A stretch of 47,613 nucleotides of DNA from an uncultured Flavobacteriaceae bacterium (GCA_905479475.1 CAJQMT010000029.1:1-47613); one strand, 5' to 3'. Numbered from the stretch's first letter, positions 25,238 through 33,579 are shown. Numbers and translations are program-made. The notes: generated by a model not told the origin, from the sequence alone.

Positions 25238-25287
25238 GACTTTCTGTGTGTTATCATAAAAAACATAAACAATTCAATGAAAGTCTC
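25236..25287 (+). promoter_or_regulatory. Antiterminator of the Phe attenuator
   Basis: GAGACTTTC (25236-25244) is the exact reverse complement of GAAAGTCTC (25279-25287), a 9-bp helix across a 34-base loop. The first arm overlaps the last two bases of the leader stop codon. The second arm is the same sequence as the 5' side of the terminator stem, so the two structures exclude each other. A ribosome waiting on the Phe codons leaves the first arm free; one at the stop codon covers it. Confidence 0.82.
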
Positions 25288-25306
25288 GAGAAATCGAGAC
25301 TTTTTT
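25280..25306 (+). terminator. Attenuator terminator before pheA
   Basis: AAAGTCTCGA (25280-25289), a GAAA loop, and TCGAGACTTT (25294-25303) form a perfect 10-bp stem ending in a T6 run (25301-25306). It is only 20 bases before the pheA start codon, inside the 5' leader and after a leader peptide, so it is a conditional terminator. Confidence 0.88.
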
Positions 25307-25326
25307 GTGTGTAGTAAAAACGGATT

Positions 25327-26142
25327 ATGAAAATAGCGATTCAAGGAATAAAAGGATCTTTCCATCATATTGTCGCCGATAATTATTTCGGGGAAAATGT
25401 GGAATTGATGGAGTGCATGACTTTTAGTGAAATGCCAGATTTGGTATTGAACGGATCAGTAGATGCTGCAGTGATGGCTATTGAAAATTCTATTGCTGGA
25501 GCGATTTTGCCAAATTACGCTTTGATTGATGAAGCAAATTTAGAGGTGTCTGGGGAGTATTATTTGCCGATCCATCAAAATTTTATGGCTTTGAAGGGGG
25601 AAACAATGGGAGACATCAAAGCGGTCTATTCGCATCCTATGGCTTTGTTACAATGTCGAAGATTTTTAAGAGAATATCCGCATATTATGTTGATAGAAGA
25701 TAAGGATACCGCTGACGTTGCAAAAAGAATTCACGACAAATCCTTGAAAGGGGTAGGAGCCATTGCAAGTGTATTGGCAGCAGAAATTTACGAACTAGAA
25801 ATCCTGGCGTCAGAGATACAAACAATCAAAGACAATCACACGCGGTTTGTGATAGTTCAGAAAAAAGGAAAAAAGTCTTGTGAGAACCCGACAAAGGCAT
25901 CTCTTAAATTTGTTTTGAAAGACAAAAGTGGTTCTCTCGGAGAAGTATTGATGGAGTTGGCAAAACACAAAGTGAATCTGTCAAAAATACAATCACTTCC
26001 CATTATTGAAAAACCATGGGAATATGCTTTTTTTGCAGATTTGGTTTTTGCAGATTGTCAAGAATATAAAAATGCTTTGCAAGATATCAAGGCAAAGGTT
26101 TCGAGTTGCAAAGTATTAGGAGAATATAAAAAGAATCAATAA
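25327..26142 (+). CDS. pheA: Prephenate dehydratase with ACT domain
   Basis: The 271-residue enzyme turns prephenate into phenylpyruvate, the precursor of Phe. The catalytic domain (about 1-180) begins with I-Q-G-I-K-G-S-F-H-H, has I-E-N-S-I-A-G and the catalytic motif N-H-T-R-F. An ACT domain follows at about 195-265. Its two Phe-binding motifs are altered: G-S-L-G-E-V where GALV-like sequence is usual, and S-K-I-Q-S-L-P where S-K-I-E-S-R-P is usual. Feedback by Phe may therefore be weak or different. It lacks the chorismate mutase domain of enterobacterial PheA; the mutase is fused to DAHP synthase at the end of the operon. It is the first gene after the Phe attenuator. Confidence 0.93.
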   Translation: MKIAIQGIKGSFHHIVADNYFGENVELMECMTFSEMPDLVLNGSVDAAVMAIENSIAGAILPNYALIDEANLEVSGEYYLPIHQNFMALKGETMGDIKAVYSHPMALLQCRRFLREYPHIMLIEDKDTADVAKRIHDKSLKGVGAIASVLAAEIYELEILASEIQTIKDNHTRFVIVQKKGKKSCENPTKASLKFVLKDKSGSLGEVLMELAKHKVNLSKIQSLPIIEKPWEYAFFADLVFADCQEYKNALQDIKAKVSSCKVLGEYKKNQ

Positions 26143-26211
26143 AAATATGCAACGATTAAAAGACATGTCTTTGATTTTTTTTAGGCTATTTTATCGCAGA
26201 ACAAAAGAAAT

Positions 26212-27360
26212 ATGATTTCAAAAGCAAACAGACTAAACGAAGTCAAAGAATATTATTTCTCAAAGAAATTGAGAGAAGTAGGGCGGTTAATTTCTGTAGG
26301 GAAACCCATTATCAGTTTGGGGATAGGGAGTCCTGATTTGAACCCACCTCAAGAAGTTGTAAAAGCTTTGAAAGATTCTTTAGGAGATTCAATGGCGCAC
26401 GCATACAAAAGTTACCAAGGAATTCCTGAGTTGAGAAGTGCCATTGCGGATTTTTATAAAAATTATTTCAAAGTAACAGTAAATTCCGAAAATGAAATCC
26501 TTCCTCTATTGGGGTCCAAAGAAGGAATTATGCACATCTCCATGGCGTTTTTAAACGAAGGGGATCAAGTATTAATCCCGAATCCTGGGTATCCGACCTA
26601 TAGTTCGGTTACCAAGTTGGTGGGAGCCGAGGCTATGTTCTATGACTTAAACGCCGAAAATAATTGGTTGCCAGATTATGGTGAAATTGAAAAAAAGGAC
26701 TTGTCAAAAGTTAAAATTATGTGGGTAAATTATCCTCACATGCCCACAGGAACGTCAGCTTCAGATGAATTGTTTGAAAGTTTGATAACCTTTGCTAAAA
26801 AACACAGTATTTTGATTGTAAATGACAATCCATACAGTTTTGTGTTGAACGAAAACCCAAAAAGTATTTTGCAATACAAGGGGTCAAAAGAAGTTGCTTT
26901 GGAGTTGAATTCTTTGAGTAAAACTTTTAACATGGCCGGATGGAGAGTAGGAATGTTGTTAGGAGCGGATAAATATTTGACAGAAGTTTTGAAAGTAAAA
27001 AGCAACATGGATTCAGGGATGTTTTATGGAATTCAAAAAGGAGCTATTAAAGCTTTTGGTTTGTCTCGAGAGTGGTTTCAGGGGTTGAACAAAATATACG
27101 CTAAAAGAAGAGCGTTGACCTGGAAGATTTTAGACGCCTTAGACTGCACCTACAACAAAGAAAATGGAGGAATGTTTGTATGGGCTAAATTGCCAGAAGG
27201 AATATCTTCGGAACAAATGACGGACAAAATGTTGTACGAAAAAGACGTTTTTTTAACACCTGGAACAATATTTGGGTCTAACGGAGAAGGCTATATTCGT
27301 TTGTCCCTTTGCGTGTCAGAAGAGAAATTAGAAGAAGTAATAAGTCGAGTGAGTTCATAA
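26212..27360 (+). CDS. Class I/II aminotransferase, probably for aromatic amino acids
   Basis: This 382-residue PLP enzyme has the fold-type I layout. G-I-G-S-P-D-L-N-P-P is near the N-terminus, N-Y-P-H-M-P-T-G-T carries the conserved N-P-like motif (here N-Y-P), and the PLP-binding lysine is K237 in S-L-S-K-T-F-N-M-A-G-W-R-V-G. The C-terminal R-L-S-L-C-V holds the carboxylate-binding Arg. It lies between pheA and tyrA, so the likely reaction is the last step, transamination of phenylpyruvate and 4-hydroxyphenylpyruvate to Phe and Tyr. Similar proteins act in other pathways, so substrate is inferred from the operon. tyrA follows after 3 bases. Confidence 0.9.
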   Translation: MISKANRLNEVKEYYFSKKLREVGRLISVGKPIISLGIGSPDLNPPQEVVKALKDSLGDSMAHAYKSYQGIPELRSAIADFYKNYFKVTVNSENEILPLLGSKEGIMHISMAFLNEGDQVLIPNPGYPTYSSVTKLVGAEAMFYDLNAENNWLPDYGEIEKKDLSKVKIMWVNYPHMPTGTSASDELFESLITFAKKHSILIVNDNPYSFVLNENPKSILQYKGSKEVALELNSLSKTFNMAGWRVGMLLGADKYLTEVLKVKSNMDSGMFYGIQKGAIKAFGLSREWFQGLNKIYAKRRALTWKILDALDCTYNKENGGMFVWAKLPEGISSEQMTDKMLYEKDVFLTPGTIFGSNGEGYIRLSLCVSEEKLEEVISRVSS

Positions 27361-27363
27361 ATT

Positions 27364-28218
27364 ATGAAAAATAGGGCAGTAGTTATAGGTTTAGGATTGA
27401 TAGGAGGTTCTTTAGCTTTGGAGCTTAAAAAACGCTTTGATTGGCATGTTATTGGTGTGGATTTGAACGACGTGCATGCTCAAAAAGCATTGGATTTGGG
27501 GATTATTGACGAAATAGGTGACATTAGTTCTGTAAAAAAAGCAGAAACTGTAGTGATTGCAGTACCCGTTAACTACGCGTCACAACTGACTTCACAGGTT
27601 TTAGACCTTGCAAATGAAGATGCCTTGGTGTTCGATGTCGGTTCCACGAAAGAAAACATTTGTAAAAATGTTGTAAAACATTCAAAAAGAGTTAATTTTG
27701 TCGCCGTTCATCCGATAGCAGGAACTGAATTCTCTGGACCTGAGGCAGCAATTTATAATTTGTTTGACGGAAAAGTAAATATCATCTGTGATCGTGAACT
27801 GAGTAGTAATGAGTCAATTGAAAAAACACTCGCTATTTTTGACGCTTTGAACATGAGAACCATTTTTATGGGAAGTGTAGAGCATGACAAACATATAGCC
27901 TATGTGTCTCACTTGTCTCATATAAGTTCTTTTATGTTAGGGAAAACAGTCTTGGAAATAGAGAAAGACGAGAAAAATATTTTTGACATGGCAGGGAGTG
28001 GATTTGAATCTACTGTTCGTTTGGCAAAAAGTTCTCCTAAAATGTGGTCTCCTATTTTTGTGGAAAACAAAAAAAATGTGTTGACCTCCTTAGATGAGTT
28101 TATCAAGAATATGAATCAATTTCGTGATTTTATTGCGAATGAGGATACAAATGAATTGGAAAGAGCAATGAAAGAAACCAATTACATTCGAGAAATTTTA
28201 AAAGGCATAAAAAAATAG
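27364..28218 (+). CDS. tyrA: Prephenate dehydrogenase
   Basis: TyrA oxidatively decarboxylates prephenate to 4-hydroxyphenylpyruvate with NAD(P)+, the committed step to Tyr. The 284-residue product has the Rossmann motif G-L-G-L-I-G-G-S at 9-16, then V-D-V-G-S-T-K in the frame F-D-V-G-S-T-K, V-H-P-I-A-G-T-E-F-S-G-P, and a helical C-terminal domain with H-I-A-Y-V-S-H-L-S-H. No ACT domain is attached. It starts 3 bases after the aminotransferase gene and is the third gene of the operon. Confidence 0.93.
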   Translation: MKNRAVVIGLGLIGGSLALELKKRFDWHVIGVDLNDVHAQKALDLGIIDEIGDISSVKKAETVVIAVPVNYASQLTSQVLDLANEDALVFDVGSTKENICKNVVKHSKRVNFVAVHPIAGTEFSGPEAAIYNLFDGKVNIICDRELSSNESIEKTLAIFDALNMRTIFMGSVEHDKHIAYVSHLSHISSFMLGKTVLEIEKDEKNIFDMAGSGFESTVRLAKSSPKMWSPIFVENKKNVLTSLDEFIKNMNQFRDFIANEDTNELERAMKETNYIREILKGIKK

Positions 28219-28261
28219 TTGCAAATAAATAAAAGAGAATAAAAGAATAATAATTACAATA

Positions 28262-29344
28262 ATGGAAAATACAAAAGAATTCAGAACTTGGTTAGACGAC
28301 ATGCAGTTGGACCACCCTTTGGTGATTGCTGGACCATGTAGTGCAGAAACAGAAGAGCAGGTGTTAAAAATTGCTCACGAATTGAAAGATACAGATGCAA
28401 CTGTTTTTAGAGCAGGTGTATGGAAGCCAAGAACAAGACCAGGAGGTTTTGAAGGAGTTGGAGCTGTTGCTTTGCCATGGTTGCAAAGAGTAAGGAAAGA
28501 AACAGGAATGAAAATTGCTGTGGAGGTAGCTAACTTGGCACACGTAAAGTTGGCTTTAGAAGCAGATGTAGATATTCTTTGGTTGGGAGCAAGAACAACA
28601 GTAAATCCTTTTGCTGTGCAAGAAATTGCAGATGCCTTGAATGGAACAGATAAAATTGTTTTGGTAAAAAACCCAATCAATCCAGATTTAGCATTGTGGC
28701 TAGGTGGTGTTGAGCGTTTGTATACTGCAAATATTAAAAAATTAGGAGTAATCCATAGAGGATTTTCTTCTTACAAAAAAACAAGTTACAGAAACGTGCC
28801 ACAATGGCAATTGCCAATTGCATTGAAGCAACGTTTCCCTGATTTGCCAATTATCAACGATCCTTCACATATTTGTGGAAACAGAACAGGAATTCAAGAA
28901 ATTTCTCAAATTGCTTTGGATTTGAATTTTGAAGGTTTGATGATTGAAACACACGTAGATCCTGACAATGCATGGTCAGATGCCGCCCAGCAAATTACAC
29001 CAGAACGTTTGGTGGAAATTATGAGTGATTTGAAAGTTCGTGAGCCGAAAGCAGAAGGAGAAGCCTTGGATCAGTTGACAGGTTTGAGAGCTGAAATTGA
29101 TGTTATTGACAAGCATATTTTAGATACCTTGGCAGAAAGAATGAAAGTTGTAGAGCAAATAGGAGATATCAAGAAAGCAGATAATATTTCAATCTTACAA
29201 GATTCAAGATGGGCAGCTATCTTAGAATCTGTTAAAGAAGAAGGAAATGTAAGAGGCTTGAGTGAATCTTTTGTAGAATCTATATTCAAAGCCATTCACC
29301 AAGAATCTATCAACCATCAAGAAACGATTGTTAGCGGGAAGTAA
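28262..29344 (+). CDS. Bifunctional DAHP synthase / chorismate mutase
   Basis: The first about 255 residues are a DAHP synthase of the KDO8P-like (type I beta) group, with V-I-A-G-P-C-S-A-E, F-R-A-G-V-W-K-P-R-T-R-P, L-V-K-N-P-I-N-P-D and the metal-binding D-P-S-H-I-C-G. It condenses phosphoenolpyruvate and erythrose 4-phosphate, the entry of the shikimate pathway. From about 263 an AroQ-type chorismate mutase follows: L-R-A-E-I-D-V-I-D-K-H-I-L-D and R-M-K-V-V-E-Q-I-G-D-I-K-K. The fusion couples the first step with the chorismate branch point and in related enzymes allows prephenate or chorismate feedback. It closes the attenuated operon, 43 bases after tyrA, and a hairpin terminator follows. 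Confidence 0.94.
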   Translation: MENTKEFRTWLDDMQLDHPLVIAGPCSAETEEQVLKIAHELKDTDATVFRAGVWKPRTRPGGFEGVGAVALPWLQRVRKETGMKIAVEVANLAHVKLALEADVDILWLGARTTVNPFAVQEIADALNGTDKIVLVKNPINPDLALWLGGVERLYTANIKKLGVIHRGFSSYKKTSYRNVPQWQLPIALKQRFPDLPIINDPSHICGNRTGIQEISQIALDLNFEGLMIETHVDPDNAWSDAAQQITPERLVEIMSDLKVREPKAEGEALDQLTGLRAEIDVIDKHILDTLAERMKVVEQIGDIKKADNISILQDSRWAAILESVKEEGNVRGLSESFVESIFKAIHQESINHQETIVSGK

Positions 29345-29369
29345 TTTTTGCAGACAATTGTTTTTATAC

Positions 29370-29413
29370 AATGCCACAAAATACTCATTAATTGAGGGTT
29401 TTGTGGTATTTTT
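29370..29413 (+). terminator. Terminator of the aromatic operon, fused to the rsgA promoter
   Basis: An 18-base arm (29370-29387) pairs with 29393-29410 around a TTAAT loop, with one mismatch and two wobble pairs; the core is CCACAAAA with TTTTGTGG. The T5 run (29409-29413) is at the same time part of the TATTTTTG box of the next promoter. Confidence 0.75.
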
Positions 29414-29414
29414 G
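29407..29414 (+). promoter_or_regulatory. -7 box of rsgA
   Basis: TATTTTTG matches TAnnTTTG, 34 bases before the rsgA ATG, and overlaps the end of the preceding terminator. No TTTG is at 19 bases upstream. Confidence 0.45.
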
Positions 29415-29448
29415 TTTGTAGATTGCTTAGTGAGTAAATAGACAATAT

Positions 29449-30390
29449 ATGAATGGAGTTGTAATCAAATCAACGGGGAGTTGGTATCTTGTGAGAACCA
29501 AAGACAACACAATTTACAAATGTAGAATTCGTGGGAAATTTCGCATGCAAGGAATCAAAAGCACGAATCCTGTATCCGTAGGTGATCATGTCGACTTTGA
29601 TTTAGAAAATCAAAAAGAAACAGGCGTGATTACAAACATTCATGAAAGGAAGAATTACATCGTTCGAAAATCTGTAAACCTCTCGAAACAGACCCATATC
29701 ATTGCGTCAAATATTGATTTGGCATTTTTGATGGTTACCATTAACAACCCACCAACCTCCACAAGTTTTATCGATCGATTTTTAGTGGCAGCAGAAGGTT
29801 ACCATATTCCAGTAGTTATTTTATTCAATAAAGTAGATACATTCAACGAAGAAACTTCCGAATTGCAAGAAGAACTCCGTGATATTTATGAGAACATAGG
29901 ATACCACTGTATTGATATTTCGGCAAAAGAAGGATTGAATATCAAAGAAGTCAAAGAGTTGATGAAAAGTAGAGTGAGCCTTTTTTCAGGTCATTCAGGT
30001 GTTGGAAAATCAACATTGATAAACACGATAGAACCGGCTTTAAATTTGAAAACTTTGGCAATATCTGAACAACACAAGCAGGGCCAGCATACAACTACTT
30101 TTGCAGAAATGCATCCGCTTTCTTTTGGAGGTTATATCATTGATACTCCTGGGATCAAAGGTTTTGGAATGGTAGATTTTGAAGACCATGAAATTGCGGG
30201 GCTCTTTCCTGAGTTTTTTGAGCTGAAACAGGATTGCAAGTTTCACAATTGCCGACATATAGACGAGCCGAAATGTGCTGTGAAAGCAGGATTGGAAAAT
30301 GACTTGATTGCTCCCTCAAGATATTTTAGTTATCTGCAAATTCTCAAAGGAGAAGAAGAGCATTTTCGTCAAGATATATACGGGAAATAA
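29449..30390 (+). CDS. rsgA: Ribosome small subunit-dependent GTPase A
   Basis: RsgA is a circularly permuted GTPase that helps late maturation of the 30S subunit. The 313-residue product has an N-terminal OB fold (about 1-75), then the G motifs in permuted order: N-K-V-D (127-130), S-A-K (158-160), the P-loop G-H-S-G-V-G-K-S-T (181-189), T-T-T (215-217) and D-T-P-G (232-235). The C-terminal zinc site is C263, C268, H270 and C276. All expected motifs are present. dtd follows 56 bases later and may be in the same transcript. Confidence 0.95.
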   Translation: MNGVVIKSTGSWYLVRTKDNTIYKCRIRGKFRMQGIKSTNPVSVGDHVDFDLENQKETGVITNIHERKNYIVRKSVNLSKQTHIIASNIDLAFLMVTINNPPTSTSFIDRFLVAAEGYHIPVVILFNKVDTFNEETSELQEELRDIYENIGYHCIDISAKEGLNIKEVKELMKSRVSLFSGHSGVGKSTLINTIEPALNLKTLAISEQHKQGQHTTTFAEMHPLSFGGYIIDTPGIKGFGMVDFEDHEIAGLFPEFFELKQDCKFHNCRHIDEPKCAVKAGLENDLIAPSRYFSYLQILKGEEEHFRQDIYGK

Positions 30391-30446
30391 TTGTTGAGGT
30401 GTCTGCTGAAAAAGCCATTTTTACGTGAGATACAAGAAGAGAATTT

Positions 30447-30899
30447 ATGAGAATTGTACTGCAAAGAGTGTTGGAGGCTTCCGTTCAAATTGAAGGGAAG
30501 GTGTATGCAGAGATTGAGAAGGGATTGTTGATTTTTATAGGGATCGAAGTTACAGATAGCCAAGAAGACATTCAGTGGCTTTCAAACAAACTCTGTAACA
30601 TGCGTATTTTCAATGATGAAAATAATATTATGAATCGTTCGGTAAAACAAATCAACGGTGAAATTTTAGTGGTTAGTCAATTTACCTTGCAAGCAAGTAT
30701 AAAAAAAGGAAATCGCCCCTCCTATACAAAAGCAGCCAATCCTGAAATAGCACTTCCCTTATACGAGACATTTGTTGCCCAACTTCAAAAAGATTTGCAA
30801 GCGAATATTCGAACAGGTGTTTTCGGTGCCGACATGAAAATTTCGTTAGTAAACGACGGTCCTATTACCATTTGTATGGATTCAAAAAATAGGACTTGA
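30447..30899 (+). CDS. dtd: D-aminoacyl-tRNA deacylase
   Basis: Dtd removes D-amino acids wrongly attached to tRNA. The 150-residue protein shows both family motifs: S-Q-F-T-L (77-81) and the Gly-cisPro motif N-D-G-P-I-T (136-141), where G138-P139 rejects L-amino acids. Length and start (M-R-I-V-L-Q-R-V) are typical. It lies after rsgA and before mnmA, a group of translation-quality genes. A 30-base region at 30961-30990 after it can form an 8-bp stem with a wide loop, but has no T-run. Confidence 0.95.
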   Translation: MRIVLQRVLEASVQIEGKVYAEIEKGLLIFIGIEVTDSQEDIQWLSNKLCNMRIFNDENNIMNRSVKQINGEILVVSQFTLQASIKKGNRPSYTKAANPEIALPLYETFVAQLQKDLQANIRTGVFGADMKISLVNDGPITICMDSKNRT

Positions 30900-31017
30900 T
30901 TTCAAATCCTATAAGGTTCGAAACTTCCAAATCCGACATTGCTTAGATTGTAAAAAATGAGAGGTATTACCCAAAGGATTCCAATACCTTCATACAAAGA
31001 AATACAATACATTTCTC

Positions 31018-31025
31018 TATCTTTG
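31018..31025 (+). promoter_or_regulatory. -7 box of mnmA
   Basis: TATCTTTG matches TAnnTTTG, 21 bases before the mnmA ATG at 31047. A -33 element is not clear. Confidence 0.45.
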
Positions 31026-31046
31026 CAGACTTAAATACATGCTAAA

Positions 31047-32228
31047 ATGAAACGTGTTGTTGTGGGGCTTTCTGGAGGAGTAGATAGTAGTGTGGCTGCC
31101 TATCTCTTAAAAAAACAAGGTTATGAAGTGATCGGGCTTTTTATGAAAAACTGGCACGATGACTCTGTAACAATTTCTAATGATTGTCCTTGGTTAGAAG
31201 ACAGCAATGATGCAATGATAGTTGCCGAAAAATTAGGAATTCCTTTCCAAGTAGTAGATTTGAGTGCAGAATACAAGGACCGTATTGTGGATTACATGTT
31301 TCGGGAATATGAGATGGGAAGAACACCGAATCCCGATGTTCTATGTAACAGAGAAATAAAATTTGATGTTTTTTTAAAAATAGCGTTGGATCTCGGTGCT
31401 GATTATGTGGCAACAGGGCATTATTGCAGAAAAGGAATCCTGAAAAAAGAAAATGTTTTTCAGCTTTTGTCCGGAAAAGACTCCAACAAAGATCAATCCT
31501 ATTTTTTATGTCAGTTATCTCAAGAGCAGTTGTCAAAGGCGCTATTCCCCATTGGAGAATTGACCAAGCCAGAGGTGAGAGAAATTGCCAAAGCACAAGA
31601 TCTGATTACAGCGGATAAAAAAGATTCCCAAGGATTATGCTTTATAGGGAAAGTTCGTTTGCCGGAATTTTTACAGCAAAAATTGCAACCGAAAGAAGGA
31701 GTCATTGTGTCTATTTCTAACAAATTCAATGGCTATCACAAAGAGATCCCTGAATTCCCCTCAAAAGAAGAGGAATTGGCATTCTATGCAACTAAATTTA
31801 AGTACAACCGTACAGAAGGAGAAGTGGTTGGAAAACATCAGGGAGCTCATTATTTTACTAAAGGGCAGCGAAAAGGATTGGCCGTCGGAGGAACAGTAGA
31901 ACCTTTGTTCGTCATTGAAACAGATGTCAAGGAAAATATTATTTATGTGGGCGAAGGTAAGAACCACCCAGGTTTGTATCGCAATGTTCTGTTTGTTGCC
32001 AATGAAGAATTGCACTGGATACGAGAAGATTTGGCGATAGAAACTGGGACGACTTTAGAGGTTGATGCAAGAATTCGATACCGTCAGGTTTTGGAAAAAG
32101 CAACCCTTTATAAGGTAGACAAAGGGATGTATGTCGCTTTTGAAAATTCCCAGTCCGCGATTACTGAAGGACAATTTGTAGCCTGGTACCAACAAGATGA
32201 TTTGTTAGGGTCTGGCGTGATCAGTTAA
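31047..32228 (+). CDS. mnmA: tRNA-specific 2-thiouridylase MnmA
   Basis: MnmA activates the wobble uridine of Lys, Glu and Gln tRNAs with ATP and inserts sulfur. The 393-residue product has the PP-loop S-G-G-V-D-S-S at 9-15 and the two catalytic cysteines C100 ([12 protein letters not shown]) and C198 (S-Q-G-L-C-F-I-G). Also present are the tRNA-recognition region [10 protein letters not shown] and the C-terminal barrel domains. Together with MnmD in this window it supplies two steps of mnm5s2U. menA follows after 10 bases, an apparently unrelated operon partner. Confidence 0.96.
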   Translation: MKRVVVGLSGGVDSSVAAYLLKKQGYEVIGLFMKNWHDDSVTISNDCPWLEDSNDAMIVAEKLGIPFQVVDLSAEYKDRIVDYMFREYEMGRTPNPDVLCNREIKFDVFLKIALDLGADYVATGHYCRKGILKKENVFQLLSGKDSNKDQSYFLCQLSQEQLSKALFPIGELTKPEVREIAKAQDLITADKKDSQGLCFIGKVRLPEFLQQKLQPKEGVIVSISNKFNGYHKEIPEFPSKEEELAFYATKFKYNRTEGEVVGKHQGAHYFTKGQRKGLAVGGTVEPLFVIETDVKENIIYVGEGKNHPGLYRNVLFVANEELHWIREDLAIETGTTLEVDARIRYRQVLEKATLYKVDKGMYVAFENSQSAITEGQFVAWYQQDDLLGSGVIS

Positions 32229-32238
32229 ATAGAATAAA

Positions 32239-33132
32239 ATGAAGAATTGGATACAAGCAGCACGATTGAGAACTTTGCCTTTGTCTCTGTCCGGGATTGT
32301 AGTGGGAAGCTTCTTGGCTGCCAGTCAAAATAAATTCAACGGGCTGATATTTGTGTTCGCTGTAGGGACCACAATAGGATTCCAAGTGCTTTCAAATTTT
32401 GCAAACGATTATGGTGACGGTGTCAAAGGAACAGACAATGAACAAAGGATAGGTCCTGCGCGTGCGCTGCAAAGTGGAGCCATCAGCCCTTCGCAAATGT
32501 TAAAAGGGATTTATACTACCATTATCCTGACCCTTTTCATGGCACTTGCGCTAATTTTTGTTTCTTTTGGAATTGAGAATTTGGGCTATTCGGTACTCTT
32601 TTTTATATTGGGGATTGCGAGTATTGTTGCGGCTGTAAAATATACCATGGGGAAAAATGCCTATGGCTACAGTGGTTTAGGAGATGTTTCTGTTTTCTTA
32701 TTCTTTGGTTTACTGAGTGTTGTTGGTAGTGAGTTTCTATACACGCAACAATGGAATTCTTTTGCTTTTTTACCCGCCTGTTCTATCGGTTTTTTAAGTG
32801 CAGCAGTTTTAAATTTAAACAATATGCGAGACAGAGCATCAGACAGCACATCCAATAAAAACACATTGGTGGTCAAAATTGGAGTTCAAGCAGCCAAAAA
32901 ATACCATTGTTTCCTCTTGTTATTTTCTTTGGTTTGTGCCTTGTTTTTTGTTCAGACCCAGTACCAATCACCATTTCAATATATATTTCTAATCGCCTTT
33001 CTTCCCATAGGAAAACATTTTGTAACTGTCTTGAAAAATAAAGAAGCAAAGAACTTAGATCTAGAATTGAAAAAACTGGCTTTGAGTACCTTTTTGTTTG
33101 CAATATTGTTTGGTTTGGGGATGTTGTGTTAA
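32239..33132 (+). CDS. menA: 1,4-dihydroxy-2-naphthoate prenyltransferase
   Basis: MenA attaches the polyprenyl tail to dihydroxynaphthoate to form demethylmenaquinone in the cytoplasmic membrane. The 297-residue protein is a UbiA-type enzyme with about eight helices. Aspartate motifs that bind Mg-diphosphate are N-F-A-N-D-Y-G-D-G-V-K-G-T-D (about 54-67), followed by the MenA-typical R-I-G-P-A-R-A, and the second motif N-N-M-R-D-R-A-S-D. Menaquinone is the usual respiratory quinone of Flavobacteriaceae. It follows mnmA by 10 bases in the same direction. No other men genes are here. Confidence 0.93.
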   Translation: MKNWIQAARLRTLPLSLSGIVVGSFLAASQNKFNGLIFVFAVGTTIGFQVLSNFANDYGDGVKGTDNEQRIGPARALQSGAISPSQMLKGIYTTIILTLFMALALIFVSFGIENLGYSVLFFILGIASIVAAVKYTMGKNAYGYSGLGDVSVFLFFGLLSVVGSEFLYTQQWNSFAFLPACSIGFLSAAVLNLNNMRDRASDSTSNKNTLVVKIGVQAAKKYHCFLLLFSLVCALFFVQTQYQSPFQYIFLIAFLPIGKHFVTVLKNKEAKNLDLELKKLALSTFLFAILFGLGMLC

Positions 33133-33136
33133 AAAT

Positions 33137-33166
33137 TTTGTAGTTGAGATGAAAGTATTATTTTTG
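33137..33166 (+). promoter_or_regulatory. Promoter of the probable copper-linked gene pair
   Basis: TTTG (33137-33140), an 18-base spacer and TATTTTTG (33159-33166) form a near-consensus promoter 18 bases before the ATG at 33184. Confidence 0.65.
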
Positions 33167-33183
33167 CAGCCAATTCAAACTTT

Positions 33184-33579
33184 ATGAAAAAACAAGGGAT
33201 TGCTTTCTTTTTTTATTTGCTGTACCTTATTGCAATGATGCGTCCTATTTTGCCTGTTTTGGAATATTATGGGAACTACGAATACATTGTGAATGTTTTG
33301 TGTGAGAATAGAGCAGTACCTGAGACGAGTTGTCAAGGAAAATGTCATCTTAAAAAGCAGCTTGAAAAATATGCGCAACCCACAAAGAAGGAGCAAAATA
33401 ATACAGAAAAAGTTCCGGTCATAGACATTTCTAAATATCCCGTTTCTTTGGTTCCAACAGAGCGGAAGTATCTTCAAAATTTAGGATTTAAAACGAGCAA
33501 TGTTTGGTGGGCTTTCGAAGGGAAACCCAAAACTGTGCAGAATGCTGTTTTCAAACCACCCTTATTCTTAGTAGTATAA
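33184..33579 (+). CDS. Small membrane-anchored protein with CxxxC-H motif, possible metal-binding
   Basis: The 131-residue protein has one N-terminal hydrophobic segment (about 5-28, with M-M-R-P-I-L-P) and then Y-I-V-N-V-L-C40 and the cluster C50-Q-G-K-C54-H55-L-K-K-Q-L. I recognise this pattern from short Bacteroidetes proteins near copper or TonB-linked genes, but know no proven function. Three Cys and a His close together outside the membrane suggest metal binding. The rest is polar and rich in Lys and Pro. The Met-rich outer membrane protein 126 bases downstream supports a shared metal-related role. This is an inference. Confidence 0.65.
   Translation: MKKQGIAFFFYLLYLIAMMRPILPVLEYYGNYEYIVNVLCENRAVPETSCQGKCHLKKQLEKYAQPTKKEQNNTEKVPVIDISKYPVSLVPTERKYLQNLGFKTSNVWWAFEGKPKTVQNAVFKPPLFLVV

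Noticed and set aside
30961-30990. 8-bp stem with a 14-base loop between dtd and mnmA
   Set aside because: No T-run follows, the loop is large, and the stem relies on a terminal wobble; too weak to call a terminator or riboswitch.
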